Assembly: GCA_950075865.1 (NCBI GenBank)
Contig: CATMVA010000013.1
Coordinates: 16,405-80,404, forward strand
Direction: 5' to 3'
Origin: an uncultured Oscillospiraceae bacterium
GTDB taxonomy: Bacteria > Bacillota > Clostridia > Oscillospirales > Oscillospiraceae
DNA: 64,000 nucleotides
Shown here: positions 1-9,786 of the stretch, in pieces
Layout: every line of letters begins with the position of its first letter
Numbering within the stretch: the stretch's first letter is position 1
Position numbers and translations under genes: made by a program
The notes under the pieces: model-generated
Databases searched by the model: none
Told to the model about the DNA's origin: nothing
What the model saw: only the letters and a program-made list of their open reading frames with translations

Positions 1-1608
1 GGCCATCTCCCCCGCCGCCTTCTGCAGGGAGCGGATCAGGTCGGCAAAGACCGACAGCTTGGCCGCCGCCTTCTGCAAATCGGGATAAGCCCGGGCATCC
101 GAGATCACCTCCCAGAGGCAAAGCCCGTTCTGGGCAGCCAGCGCCTGAGCCCGCTCCACCGTGGTGGCCCCGATACCCCGGGTCGGGACGTTGATGATCC
201 GCCGGAGCCGCAGGTCATCCCCAGGGTTGTTGACCACACACAGGTAAGCCAGCATGTCCTTGACCTCGGCCCGGTCAAAGAACCGGGTGCCTCCGATGAT
301 CCGATAGGGCACGCCGTTGCGCTTCATGGCCATTTCCAGCTCCCGGGACTGGGCGTTGGTCCGGTAGAGGATGGCAAAGTCCTTCCAGTGCCGCCCGGCG
401 GAATAGCCGGTCAAGATCTGAGCCGCCACATACTGGGCCTCGTCATCCTGATTCATGGCGGTGTAGAGCTGGACCTTCTCCCCTTCCCCGTGGTCGGTCC
501 ACAGCTCCTTGCCCTTCCGGCCCTGGTTGTTACGGATGACCGCGTTGGCCGCCTCCAGAATGTTCTGGGTGGAGCGGTAGTTCTGCTCCAAGCGGATGGT
601 GCGGCAGCCCTTGTACTGATTTTCAAAAGACAGGATATTCTCAATAGTGGCTCCCCGGAAGCGGTAGATGGACTGGTCATCGTCCCCCACCACGCAGAAG
701 TTCTCATACCCCCCCGCCAGGAGGGAGGAGAGCTGATACTGCAGGTTGTTGGTATCCTGATACTCGTCCACTAGCACATAGCGGAACTTACGCTGATAAT
801 AGCTCCGCACATCCTCGTGCTGCTGCAGCAGGAGCACCGTTCGGAGGATCAAGTCGTCGAAGTCCAGGGCGTTGGCCCCCTTCAGCCGCTTCTCGTACTC
901 CACATAGATCTGGGCGATCCGTCGGAGCCGGACGTCCCCGCTCTTAGCGCACTCCTCCAGATAGGCCGGGGCCAGCTTCATAGCGTCCTTGGCACGGGAG
1001 ATATAGCCTAACACCGATTTGGGCGGGAACATCTTCTCGTCCAGGTTCATCTCCTTCTCAATGTCCTTGACCACCCGCTCAGAATCGGCCGAATCATAGA
1101 TGGTGAAGGAGGTATCGTACCCCAGCCTGTCGATGTCCCGGCGCAGGATCCGGGCGCAGCTGGAGTGGAAAGTAGAGGCCCAGATATCGTTGGCCGAGGG
1201 CCCCAGCATCCGCTCCAGCCGCTCCTTCAATTCCCCGGCCGCCTTGTTGGTGAAGGTGATGGCCAGAATGGACCAGGGGGAAGCCGGGTCCAGCCTGCAA
1301 AGGCCCTCGGCCCGCTCCTTTCCCTGGGGGGTGGGCTGGGCGGCATAGTCCTCCAGAAAGGCCAGATCCTCGGGTGTGACAGACTGGGGCACCTCGTCGG
1401 TGTCCGATGCCCGGCCGTATTTCATCAGGTTAGCCACCCGGTTGATGAGGACCGTGGTCTTGCCGCTGCCGGCCCCCGCCAGCAGCAGCAGGGGTCCCTC
1501 GGTGCTCAGCACTGCCTTGCGCTGCTCGGGGTTCAGCCGGGAAAAATCCTTCTCGATGACCAAGCGCCGGGCGGCGCAGAATCGTTCCTGTTCTCTCTCG
1601 TTCAGCAT
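1..1608 (-). CDS. pcrA: ATP-dependent DNA helicase PcrA/UvrD, 3' end outside the window
   Basis: This is a superfamily 1A 3'-5' DNA helicase for repair and removal of replication blocks. The 536 visible codons carry Walker A (AGAGSGKTT, about residue 45), motif Ia (TFTNKAA), Walker B (VDEYQDTN), motif III (VVGDDDQSIYRFRGA) and motif IV (LEQNYRST), then the 2A region up to the window edge. The ATG at 1608 lies 4 nt after the mnmA stop, so the two genes are probably translated together. The C-terminal helicase motifs and tail are cut off. PcrA rather than Rep or UvrD is the usual name in Firmicutes; the fragment alone does not separate them. Confidence 0.93.
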   Translation of the reverse strand, partial: MLNEREQERFCAARRLVIEKDFSRLNPEQRKAVLSTEGPLLLLAGAGSGKTTVLINRVANLMKYGRASDTDEVPQSVTPEDLAFLEDYAAQPTPQGKERAEGLCRLDPASPWSILAITFTNKAAGELKERLERMLGPSANDIWASTFHSSCARILRRDIDRLGYDTSFTIYDSADSERVVKDIEKEMNLDEKMFPPKSVLGYISRAKDAMKLAPAYLEECAKSGDVRLRRIAQIYVEYEKRLKGANALDFDDLILRTVLLLQQHEDVRSYYQRKFRYVLVDEYQDTNNLQYQLSSLLAGGYENFCVVGDDDQSIYRFRGATIENILSFENQYKGCRTIRLEQNYRSTQNILEAANAVIRNNQGRKGKELWTDHGEGEKVQLYTAMNQDDEAQYVAAQILTGYSAGRHWKDFAILYRTNAQSRELEMAMKRNGVPYRIIGGTRFFDRAEVKDMLAYLCVVNNPGDDLRLRRIINVPTRGIGATTVERAQALAAQNGLCLWEVISDARAYPDLQKAAAKLSVFADLIRSLQKAAGEMA

Positions 1609-1612
1609 CCCG

Positions 1613-2716
1613 TCATTCCCACTCTCTCTGCTTGATTGCCTGTAAAATAGTGCCGCCCCCCACCACGGTGTCCTCCTGATAGAGGACCACCGCCTGGCCG
1701 GGGGACACCGCCCGCTCGGGCGCGTCGAACTCCACCCGGACCCTCCCGTCCTCCAGCGGAAACACGGTGGCCGGCCGCCCTGCCTGCCGGTATCGGGTCT
1801 TGACCTCCACCCGCAGGGGCCCGGTCAAATTCTCAATGGCGATCCAGTTCATGTCCCCGGCCATAAGGCCCCGGGCGTAAAGGGCGCTTTCGGGGCCCAC
1901 GGTCACGGTGTTTTTCTCCATATCCTTCCCGCAGACATAGACCCGCTCCCCCATGGGGAGCCCCAGTCCCTTCCGCTGTCCCACGGTATAGCCCACCACC
2001 CCCCGGTGGCGGCCGATGACCTTCCCCTCCGGGTCCACAAAATCTCCGGCGGGATATTCCTTCCCGGTAAACCGCTCCATAAAACCCACATAGTCCCCGT
2101 CCGGAACAAAGCAGATATCCTGGCTGTCCGGCTTGCCGGCATTGAGAAAGCCATGCTCTCCGGCCAGGGCCCGCACCTGGGCCTTGCTCAGCTCCCCCAG
2201 GGGAAAGAGGGTATGGGAGAGCTGCTCCTGGGTCAGGCAGGCGAGCACATAGCTCTGGTCCTTCTCCTCCATCCGGGCCTTTTTCAGAAGATACCGGCCA
2301 CTATCCGGGTCCCGCTCGATCCGGGCATAGTGTCCGGTGGCCACATACTCCCGCCCCAGCGTCCCGGCCCGCTCATAGAGGGCGCCGAACTTCAGGTACC
2401 GGTTGCAGTCGATGCAGGGGTTTGGGGTCAGCCCCTCCTCGTAGCTTCGGACAAATTTCTCCATCACCCGGCAGCGGAACTCCTCCTGAAAATTGAGCAC
2501 ATAGTGGGGCATCCCCAGCCGAAAAGCTACGCTTCGGGCATCCTCCACATCGTCCAGAGCGCAGCAGGTCCGGCTTTGGGGGACTCCGGTGTCCCCGTTG
2601 TCATAGAGCTTCATGGTGCAGCCGATACAGTCGTACCCCCGCTCCTTCAAAAGCAGGGCGCACACCGCCGAGTCCACCCCGCCGCTCATGGCCACTAAAA
2701 CACGTTTCTCCTCCAC
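1613..2716 (-). CDS. mnmA: tRNA-specific 2-thiouridylase MnmA
   Basis: MnmA makes the s2U34 modification in tRNA-Lys, -Glu and -Gln, using ATP and a persulfide sulfur donor. The 367-residue protein has the PP-loop SGGVDS (residues 11-16). The two catalytic cysteines are in NPCIDCNRYLKFG (Cys101) and SQDICFVP (Cys202), and GHYARI lies between them. Length is normal for the family. It lies 17 nt downstream of polC and 4 nt upstream of pcrA, all on one strand. No cysteine desulfurase gene is adjacent, so the sulfur source must be encoded elsewhere. Confidence 0.96.
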   Translation of the reverse strand: MEEKRVLVAMSGGVDSAVCALLLKERGYDCIGCTMKLYDNGDTGVPQSRTCCALDDVEDARSVAFRLGMPHYVLNFQEEFRCRVMEKFVRSYEEGLTPNPCIDCNRYLKFGALYERAGTLGREYVATGHYARIERDPDSGRYLLKKARMEEKDQSYVLACLTQEQLSHTLFPLGELSKAQVRALAGEHGFLNAGKPDSQDICFVPDGDYVGFMERFTGKEYPAGDFVDPEGKVIGRHRGVVGYTVGQRKGLGLPMGERVYVCGKDMEKNTVTVGPESALYARGLMAGDMNWIAIENLTGPLRVEVKTRYRQAGRPATVFPLEDGRVRVEFDAPERAVSPGQAVVLYQEDTVVGGGTILQAIKQREWE

Positions 2717-2733
2717 GGCAGCACCTCCTCTCT

Positions 2734-5700
2734 TTAAAACAGGGTGATCTGACTGGTCTCGGGCATATCGTCAAAGGCACCGGCCAGCTTGAGCTGCTCA
2801 ATATGGGTCTTGGACACCTTGGGGCAGGCGTCGGAAAACTCCTCGATGGAGATGAACTCCCTTCCCTCCCGCTGGTCCACGATGGACTGGGCCGCCGTAT
2901 CCCCCAGGCCGGGAATGGCATTGAAGGGCGGGATCAGGGCGTCCTCCCCGTCGATCTGGAAATGGGAGGCCTGAGACCGGTACAGGTCTACACTCCGGAA
3001 GGTAAAGCCCCGGAGATAATACTCATAGACCACCTCCAGGGTGGTGTAGGTGTCCTCCTCCACGGCAGAGGCCTGCTTCTCGTCCATTTTGGCCTTGATC
3101 TCTTTCATCTTGCTCTTTACCAAGTCCATCCCCTGGCACATGATAGTGGCATCAAATGCCTTGGCCCGAACCGAGAAGAATGCGGTATAGAAAGCCAGCG
3201 GCCGATGGACCTTAAACCAGGCGATCCGGAAGGCCATCATCACATAAGCCACGGCGTGGGCCTTGGGGAACAGGTAACTGATCTTAGCCAGGGAGTCGAT
3301 GTACCACTGAGGCACATTGTGCTCCTTCATGGTCTCCACCCAGCCGTCCTGAAAGCCCCCCTTCCTCACCTTGCCCTTCCGGACGGCCTCCATGATCTTG
3401 AAGGCGGTCTTGGGCTCCACCCCCATCTGGATAAGGTAGAGCATGATGTCGTCACGGCAGCCTACCGTTTCAAAAACGCTGGCTGTGCCGCTGAGGATCA
3501 GATCCCGGGCATTGCCCAGCCACACATCTGTGCCGTGGGAGAAACCGGAGAGCCGCACCAGAGTGTTGAAGTCGGTAGGGTCGGTATCCATCAGCATCTG
3601 GCGGGTAAACTTGGTGTTGAACTCGGGAATGGCCACGGCCCCCGTGGGGCCCAACACCGGGTCGCCCACATACCCCAGCTTCTCCGAGGAGGTAAACAGG
3701 CTTAACGTATCCGGGTCATCCAGCTTGATGTCGGTCCGGGCATTCACTCCGGTGAGATCCTCCAGCATCCGGATCATGGTGGGGTCATCGTGTCCCAGCA
3801 TATCCAACTTCAGCAAATTAGACTCCATGGAGTGGTATTCAAAGTGGGTGGTAACGATATCGGTGTTGGGGTCGTCGGCCGGGTGCTGGACCGGGCAGAA
3901 GTCGTAGATCTCCCGGTCCTGGGGAATGACCACCATGCCGCCGGGGTGCTGTCCGGTGGTCCGCTTGGTGCCCGTGCAGCCGATAGCCAGCCGGTTCTCC
4001 TCGGCGGCGGTGGCGCGGAGCCCCCGCTTCTCCAGGTATTTCTTCACATAGACATAGGCCGTTTTCTCGGCCACCGTGCCGATGGTACCGGCCCGGAACA
4101 CGTGAGAATCCCCAAAGAGCTCAAAGGTGTACCGGTGGGCCTTGGCCTGGTACTCCCCCGAGAAATTCAGGTCGATATCGGGCACCTTGTCGCCCCCGAA
4201 GCCCAGGAAGGTCTCAAAGGGGATGTCAAAGCCGTCCTTCACATAGGGGGTCCCGCACACCGGACAGACCGCGTCGGGCATATCGGCCCCGCAGCCGTAC
4301 TTCTTGTCCACCTCGAAATCGCTGTGCCGGCACTTGGGACAGCGGTAGTGGGGGGGCAGGGAGTTGACCTCGGTGATGCCCGAGAGAAAGGCCACGATGG
4401 AGGAGCCCACCGAACCCCGGGAGCCCACCAGATAGCCGTGCTCCAGGGAGTTCTGCACCAGCTTCTGGGCCGACATGTAAATGACGTCATACTTCCGCAT
4501 GATGATACCGGGCAGCTCCAGGTCGATCCGGTCCTGGACGATCTTGGGCAGCTCCTCGCCGTAAAGCTCGTGGGCCTTATCATATACCAGCTTTTCCAGT
4601 TCCTTGTCCGAATCCTTCAGCTTGGGGGCAAAAAGCCCCTTGGGCAGGGGGTCCATCCTCTCGCACATATCGGCCACCAAGTTGGGGTCCCGGATGACCA
4701 CCTTGCGGCAGTCCTCCTCCCCCAGGTAGGCAAACTCCTCCAGCATCTCGTCAGTGGTCTTGAAATAGAGGGGCAGGGACTTGTCACAGTCCTCAAAGCC
4801 CTTGGTGTCCAGCAGGATATGGCGGTAGATCTCGTCCTGGGGATCCAGGAAGTGGACGTCCCCGGTGGCGCACACCGGCTTGTCCAGCTCCTTACCCAGC
4901 TTCACGATGGTCCGGTTAAACTCCTGCAGCTCCTCCTCACTGTCCACCTGGGCCCGGCCGGTCTTGTCGGGCCGGAGCATAAAGGCGTTGTTGCACAGGG
5001 GCTGGATCTCCAGAAAATCGTACCAGGAGGCAATGCGCTTCAGCTCGGTCCAGTCCTTCCGGGCGGCCACCGCTTGGTAGAGCTCTCCCGCCTCACAGGC
5101 CGAGCCCAAAATCAGCCCCTCCCGGTGGAGCTCGATCTCGCTCTTGGGGATGATGGGCTTTCCGCTCTTGTAATTCACCAGGAAGGAGTCCGAGATCAGG
5201 TGATACAGGTTCCGGAGCCCCATCTGGTTCTTGGCCAGCACGATCAGGTGCTTGGGCTGCCGGCGGGTCTTCCCCTTCCCCCGGAGGGAGACCATGGCGG
5301 GGTTGATCTCCCCCAGGTCATGGATCCCCATATCCTCCAGCATCCGGAAGAATGGAATGAGCATATACCCCACCGTGGCGGCGTCATCACTGGCCCGGTG
5401 ATGGTTGAAAGCGGGCAGGTTCAGGTGGTTGGCCACCGTGTCCAGCTTGAAGTTCTTCAGATCGGGCAGCAGGTTCTGGGCCAGGATCAGAGAGTCCACC
5501 CAGGGATTGGGCAGATCCCGCCCCATCCGTTCGCAGGCCAGGGCGATGAAGCCCATGTCGAACTCGGCGTTGTGGGCGGCCAGAGGCCGGTCCCCCGCGA
5601 AGTCCAGAAAAGCTTTTACCGCCTCGGCCTGGCTGGGGGCCCCTTCCAGCATCTTATCGGTGATGCCGGTCAGCTCCACGATCTCCCGGGACAGGCTCCG

Positions 5701-6852
5701 CCCCGGGTCGGCAAAGGTATTGAAGGTCTCCTGTACCTCCCCGTCCCGGAGGATCACCGCCCCGATCTCAATGATCAGGTCCTTGTTCTTGTTGAGGCCG
5801 GTGGTCTCAATATCAAAGCAGACGATCTCCCCGTGGAAGTCCTGACCTGTCTCCCCATGGACGGCGATCCGGTCGTCCATATTGTTGATGAAATAGGCCT
5901 CCACGCCGTAGAGGATCTTGATACCTTTGGCGGCGTGCCAGGCGTCGGGGAAGGACTGGGCCACCCCGTGGTCAGTGATGGCGATGGCCCTGTGGCCCCA
6001 GATCTCAGCCCGCTTCACCGCGTCCTTGGTAGAGGTGAGGGCGTCCATGGCCGACATGGTGGTGTGGAGGTGGAGCTCCACACGTTTCTCCTCCGCGGTG
6101 TCCTTCCGGGTGATCTTCTCCCCCAGCTGGACGGCGTAGGGCTCCAGCACCATATCACCCGTGTACCGGTCCAGGTTCAGCCGCCCCTGGATCAGCAGGT
6201 GCTGTCCCACGCTGACGCCGTCCACCAGGGGCTTGCCCTCCTCCCCCAGGAAAAACTTGCTCACCCGCACCGAGCCGGTGTAGTCGGTCACGTCGAAGGA
6301 GACCACCCAGGCCCCCCGCTTTTTCAGTTCCCGGTGGTTGACGGCGAATACGTCCCCCTCCACGATGACCGTCCCCATATCCAACGCCAGCGCGGCCATG
6401 GAGACCGGAGTCCCCTTGATCTCCCGTTTGCCGAAAATGACTGTCTTCTCCTTCTCCTTGCCGGGCTTTTTGCCCTTGGCGTGGACCGCGGGCAGACTCT
6501 CCAGCGCCTTCCGCCGGATCTCCTCGGTAAGCCGGAAGGGATCCATCGCCTCCTCGGGCGGCGGCTCGGGCAGGGGGATGTCCTCTTCAGGCGGCGGGAC
6601 CGGCAGGGACGCCTCGGCCTGGGCGAAGGACAACGTCACCCGCTCCACACTGTAAGCCCCAGCCAGCGCGGCCTCCACCTGACGGCGGAGCTCCTCCCCC
6701 GGCAGGACAGGACAACAGACCCGGGCCTTGATGGACCGGGTTTTCTTGTCGATGACCGCCCCCAGCACCTCCCAGGAAGCCGCCTGGCTGAGTAACATCG
6801 GCTCCGGGTTCAGGGCAGAAAACAGTTGCAAAAAGGGTACTCGCTTCGGCAT
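2734..6852 (-). CDS. polC: DNA polymerase III alpha subunit, PolC type
   Basis: This is the replicative polymerase of low-GC Firmicutes, with a built-in 3'-5' exonuclease. In its 1372 residues the order is: an N-terminal domain, a Pro/Glu-rich linker (about 84-104), an OB fold (about 160-245), a PHP domain opening with VELHLHT (about 258) and split by a DEDDh exonuclease (FDIETTGL at about 346), then the polymerase core. A four-Cys zinc site (CPKCRHSD ... CPVCGTPY) precedes the catalytic PDIDLNF motif near residue 890. Helix-hairpin-helix sequence lies near the C-terminus. The start is supported by an AAAGGAAACGG-type ribosome binding site. A long antisense frame across this gene is only a shadow caused by GC-rich codons. 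Confidence 0.97.
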   Translation of the reverse strand: MPKRVPFLQLFSALNPEPMLLSQAASWEVLGAVIDKKTRSIKARVCCPVLPGEELRRQVEAALAGAYSVERVTLSFAQAEASLPVPPPEEDIPLPEPPPEEAMDPFRLTEEIRRKALESLPAVHAKGKKPGKEKEKTVIFGKREIKGTPVSMAALALDMGTVIVEGDVFAVNHRELKKRGAWVVSFDVTDYTGSVRVSKFFLGEEGKPLVDGVSVGQHLLIQGRLNLDRYTGDMVLEPYAVQLGEKITRKDTAEEKRVELHLHTTMSAMDALTSTKDAVKRAEIWGHRAIAITDHGVAQSFPDAWHAAKGIKILYGVEAYFINNMDDRIAVHGETGQDFHGEIVCFDIETTGLNKNKDLIIEIGAVILRDGEVQETFNTFADPGRSLSREIVELTGITDKMLEGAPSQAEAVKAFLDFAGDRPLAAHNAEFDMGFIALACERMGRDLPNPWVDSLILAQNLLPDLKNFKLDTVANHLNLPAFNHHRASDDAATVGYMLIPFFRMLEDMGIHDLGEINPAMVSLRGKGKTRRQPKHLIVLAKNQMGLRNLYHLISDSFLVNYKSGKPIIPKSEIELHREGLILGSACEAGELYQAVAARKDWTELKRIASWYDFLEIQPLCNNAFMLRPDKTGRAQVDSEEELQEFNRTIVKLGKELDKPVCATGDVHFLDPQDEIYRHILLDTKGFEDCDKSLPLYFKTTDEMLEEFAYLGEEDCRKVVIRDPNLVADMCERMDPLPKGLFAPKLKDSDKELEKLVYDKAHELYGEELPKIVQDRIDLELPGIIMRKYDVIYMSAQKLVQNSLEHGYLVGSRGSVGSSIVAFLSGITEVNSLPPHYRCPKCRHSDFEVDKKYGCGADMPDAVCPVCGTPYVKDGFDIPFETFLGFGGDKVPDIDLNFSGEYQAKAHRYTFELFGDSHVFRAGTIGTVAEKTAYVYVKKYLEKRGLRATAAEENRLAIGCTGTKRTTGQHPGGMVVIPQDREIYDFCPVQHPADDPNTDIVTTHFEYHSMESNLLKLDMLGHDDPTMIRMLEDLTGVNARTDIKLDDPDTLSLFTSSEKLGYVGDPVLGPTGAVAIPEFNTKFTRQMLMDTDPTDFNTLVRLSGFSHGTDVWLGNARDLILSGTASVFETVGCRDDIMLYLIQMGVEPKTAFKIMEAVRKGKVRKGGFQDGWVETMKEHNVPQWYIDSLAKISYLFPKAHAVAYVMMAFRIAWFKVHRPLAFYTAFFSVRAKAFDATIMCQGMDLVKSKMKEIKAKMDEKQASAVEEDTYTTLEVVYEYYLRGFTFRSVDLYRSQASHFQIDGEDALIPPFNAIPGLGDTAAQSIVDQREGREFISIEEFSDACPKVSKTHIEQLKLAGAFDDMPETSQITLF

Positions 6853-6895
6853 GGTTTCACCGTTTCCTTTACTTGTTTGTGATTTTCAGCCTCTC

Positions 6896-7780
6896 TCAGT
6901 AATAAACAAAAACCGGAAAATAGAATGGCGCACTGAAATCCAGATCCAGACAATATGTGGGTGTGGTATTCTCGCCCTCGTATATGTAATAGGTTTCTGT
7001 ATGTCCGTGCGTGATATAGCCCCGCTCATAGACCAGACGGCCCTGCCCGTCGTAGTATCCGTTTTCACCGGGGGTCGTAGTCCCAAAAAACATTTCGTTT
7101 CTCCCGAAATGTCTGTGTCTCACCACACCATTCTCATCATAGGTCCATTCCAGAGAATAGATCCACAATCGCTGGCCATCCCACTCCTCAAATTCTCCGG
7201 AGGAATCCAGCCTGATGAGCCGCCCAGCCTCGTCATATTCTTTCTCTTCCTGATAATTCTCCGCCCCAATCCATTCGGGCATCGGGGGGATCAGGTCATC
7301 CTCCCAGCGGTACCAGCCGAATCCCGCGTATCCATCCTCGGTCCCTCGGCTCGCTTGGGCCGCTGTACAAGTGAATCCACGGTCTCCGCATATTCCAATT
7401 CCGACCCCTGTCTCTTCATTGTACCACAAGGTCAGATCTGCTCGTCCTTCCTCATTTTTGTAAGTATAAAAAGGCTCCTCCGTCAAAAAGCCACAGGCCG
7501 TGAAGAGCTCCTCCAAGTTCGCATCCTGCCCTGTGGAAAAACCATACTGACTATCATCCATCCGGAGCGCATATGACAAAACTCTCTCTGCCAGCATAAA
7601 CACATTCGGAGCAGGCACCGGCGCCGCAGACGGCCGCACATCCACCGCAAAAGGCTCCTCCGCCCCAGAAGGCGTCGGTTCCGGGAATGGGGCTTCCGTT
7701 TCCGGGGCTGTGCAGGAACTCAAAGCAAGGATGACGAAACACGGCAGGACAAGCCATCGCCGCCTCTTCTGTTTGTCCAT
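6896..7780 (-). CDS. Putative lipoprotein with YD-like repeat segment
   Basis: A 294-residue protein with a lipoprotein signal: KRRR start, hydrophobic stretch, then a lipobox ending LSSC (Cys23). A Pro/Glu-rich spacer follows, so it is probably anchored outside the membrane. The C-terminal half has short Tyr-Asp-Glu/Gly stretches (YDEAGRLIRL, YDENGVVRH, YDGQGRLVYERGY) resembling single RHS/YD units, too few for an Rhs toxin. It lies upstream of polC on the same strand with a 43-nt gap. Function is unknown. Confidence 0.72.
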   Translation of the reverse strand: MDKQKRRRWLVLPCFVILALSSCTAPETEAPFPEPTPSGAEEPFAVDVRPSAAPVPAPNVFMLAERVLSYALRMDDSQYGFSTGQDANLEELFTACGFLTEEPFYTYKNEEGRADLTLWYNEETGVGIGICGDRGFTCTAAQASRGTEDGYAGFGWYRWEDDLIPPMPEWIGAENYQEEKEYDEAGRLIRLDSSGEFEEWDGQRLWIYSLEWTYDENGVVRHRHFGRNEMFFGTTTPGENGYYDGQGRLVYERGYITHGHTETYYIYEGENTTPTYCLDLDFSAPFYFPVFVYY

Positions 7781-7810
7781 TTCCGTCCCCCCCTCTCCTC
7801 TCGGTCAACC

Positions 7811-8743
7811 TCACACCTCCCGGTGAATGTACATCCTGCTGGGCTCCTCCTCCCCGTCCCCCTGAACCATGCAGAGAAACGTCCAGCCGTATCGCTCATA
7901 AAAGGAATCGTGGTCGGTGAGCAGATAGAGCGTCCCGATCCCCAACTCCCGCATATCCCGGCAAACCAGCTCCAACAAAGCCCCCGCGATGCCCCGGCAG
8001 CGGCGATCCTCCTCCACATACACGGCGCACACGTTGGGAGCCAGATCCTTCCGTTCGTGAAAGTCATTCTCGATGACCCCCATACCGCCTACGATCCGCT
8101 CCCCCTCCAGGGCCAAATACCACTGGGGCACAAGGTCTGTTCCCTTCAGGCAGTCCTCCATGCTCTCCTCATAGGCCTCCAGAGGAATGTTCCACTTCTC
8201 GTGGAACCACCGGGCGGCCTTCCCGGCCAGTTCGGACCGCTCCCGCAGCCTGATCAGCTCCATTCCCAGCCGCCTCCTGTATCTCTCGCAGCCGTTTTCG
8301 ATGCCGTCATACCGGAACCCGTTTTTCAGCGCGATGTGCCTGGTGACCTCCTGCTCCGGGACACACTCGATCACGGCCTCGGCATAGCGGTCCCCGGCAG
8401 CCTCCAGCAGGAGCCGGGTCAGCTCCCCGGCGTAGCCCTTGCCCCATTCCGGCCGCTTCAAGACCCACCCCAGCTCCACGCTGTCCCGGTCATACCGGTG
8501 AAAGATCACATAGCCGATGAACCGCCCCTCCGGGCCGTCCACCCCATAAATCAGCGGCTCGGAAGCCAGCCCGGCCACCCGCAAAAAGCCCTCAGTCTGC
8601 TCATAGGTGTACGGCGGCTCCAGAGTGCGCATGACCTCCGGGTCGGAAAGGAGCCCATACAGCTCCTCCAAATCGGTCTCCCCCAGCCTGCGGACCGTCA
8701 GCCGCCCAGAGCGGCACAGGATCCTTCCCTCCATGCCGCTCAC
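7811..8743 (-). CDS. Tandem GNAT acetyltransferase (two fused domains)
   Basis: A 310-residue protein built from two GCN5-related N-acetyltransferase domains. The first (about 1-150) resembles the RimJ/RimL branch: [18 protein letters not shown], then [14 protein letters not shown] as the acetyl-CoA loop. The second (about 165-310) has [18 protein letters not shown] as its motif A and ends in the FYERYGW signature typical of a GNAT C-terminal lobe. It starts at a GTG overlapping the ispG stop (GTGA), so it is translationally coupled. An in-frame ATG three codons later is also possible. Substrate unknown. Confidence 0.82.
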   Translation of the reverse strand: MSGMEGRILCRSGRLTVRRLGETDLEELYGLLSDPEVMRTLEPPYTYEQTEGFLRVAGLASEPLIYGVDGPEGRFIGYVIFHRYDRDSVELGWVLKRPEWGKGYAGELTRLLLEAAGDRYAEAVIECVPEQEVTRHIALKNGFRYDGIENGCERYRRRLGMELIRLRERSELAGKAARWFHEKWNIPLEAYEESMEDCLKGTDLVPQWYLALEGERIVGGMGVIENDFHERKDLAPNVCAVYVEEDRRCRGIAGALLELVCRDMRELGIGTLYLLTDHDSFYERYGWTFLCMVQGDGEEEPSRMYIHREV

Positions 8744-9777
8744 AGGCTCTCAATGAGCCCGAACAGCTCGTCCACCAAGGCCTCCTGGGGGACCTTCTTG
8801 ACAATTTCCCCCTTCTTGAAGAGCAGCCCCTCGCCCACACCGCCGGCGATGCCCACGTCGGCGGCCCGGGCCTCCCCGGGGCCGTTGACCACGCAGCCCA
8901 TGACGGCCACCGTGATGGGCTTGTCCACCGCCTTCAGCCGCTCCTCCACCTCATTCGCCAGGGCGATCAAATTGATCTGTGTCCGGCCGCAGGTGGGGCA
9001 GGAAATGAGCTCGGGCCCGTCCCTCCGCAGCCCCGCCGCCTTCAAAATATCCTTTGCGGCGTAGACCTCCTCCACCGGGTCGGCCGAAAGGGACACCCGC
9101 ATAGTGTCCCCGATCCCAAGGGCCAGCAGCCCGCCGATACCGATGGCGGATTTCAAAATTCCCATCTTCGGCGTCCCCGTCTCGGTGACCCCAATATGTA
9201 AAGGATAATCACTTTCCCGCGCCATCAGCTCATAGGCTTTCATGGTCACCGGCACCGAGGAGGACTTGAGGGAAACACAGATATCCTGGAACCCACACGC
9301 CTCCAGCAGCCGGATATGCCCGAAGGCCGATTCCACCAACGCCTCTGGGGTGACCCCGCCGTACTTCTCCAGCAACTCCTTCTCCAGCGACCCGCCGTTG
9401 ACCCCGATGCGGATGGGGATCCCCCGCTCCCTGCAGGCATCGGCCACCGCCCGGACCCGCTCCGGGGAGCCGATGTTCCCCGGATTGATCCGCACCGCGT
9501 CGCAGCCCTGCTCCACGCACTCCAGGGCCAGCCTGTAGTCAAAATGAATGTCCACCACCAGGGGGATGGGACTGTATTTTTTGATCTCTCCGATGGCCTG
9601 AGCGGCCGCCAGGTCGGGCACGGCCACCCGGATGATCTGGCACCCCGCCGCCGCCAGCTCGGCGATCTGCCGCACGGTGGCCCGCACATCGTTGGTCCGG
9701 GTATTGCACATGGACTGGATGGTAACGGGCGCGCCGCCCCCCACCGGGACCTTCCCCACCATGATCTGCCTCGTCAT
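8740..9777 (-). CDS. ispG: 4-hydroxy-3-methylbut-2-enyl diphosphate synthase (IspG/GcpE)
   Basis: IspG is an Fe-S enzyme of the MEP isoprenoid pathway; it reduces MEcPP to HMBPP. The 345-residue protein has a TIM-barrel N-terminal part ([16 protein letters not shown]) and the C-terminal cluster-binding cysteines in SCPTCGRTQ and [11 protein letters not shown]. It is the compact bacterial form without the plant-type insert. It belongs to the block rseP-dxr-cdsA-uppS, which links isoprenoid supply to undecaprenyl carrier synthesis. Confidence 0.97.
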   Translation of the reverse strand: MTRQIMVGKVPVGGGAPVTIQSMCNTRTNDVRATVRQIAELAAAGCQIIRVAVPDLAAAQAIGEIKKYSPIPLVVDIHFDYRLALECVEQGCDAVRINPGNIGSPERVRAVADACRERGIPIRIGVNGGSLEKELLEKYGGVTPEALVESAFGHIRLLEACGFQDICVSLKSSSVPVTMKAYELMARESDYPLHIGVTETGTPKMGILKSAIGIGGLLALGIGDTMRVSLSADPVEEVYAAKDILKAAGLRRDGPELISCPTCGRTQINLIALANEVEERLKAVDKPITVAVMGCVVNGPGEARAADVGIAGGVGEGLLFKKGEIVKKVPQEALVDELFGLIESL

Positions 9778-9786
9778 ATTCCGTCC

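Noticed and set aside
3790..6795. A 1001-codon open frame on the plus strand opposite polC
   Set aside because: Its peptide is rich in Gly/Val/Leu/His as expected for the antisense of GC-rich codons, shows no domain, and polC is certain.
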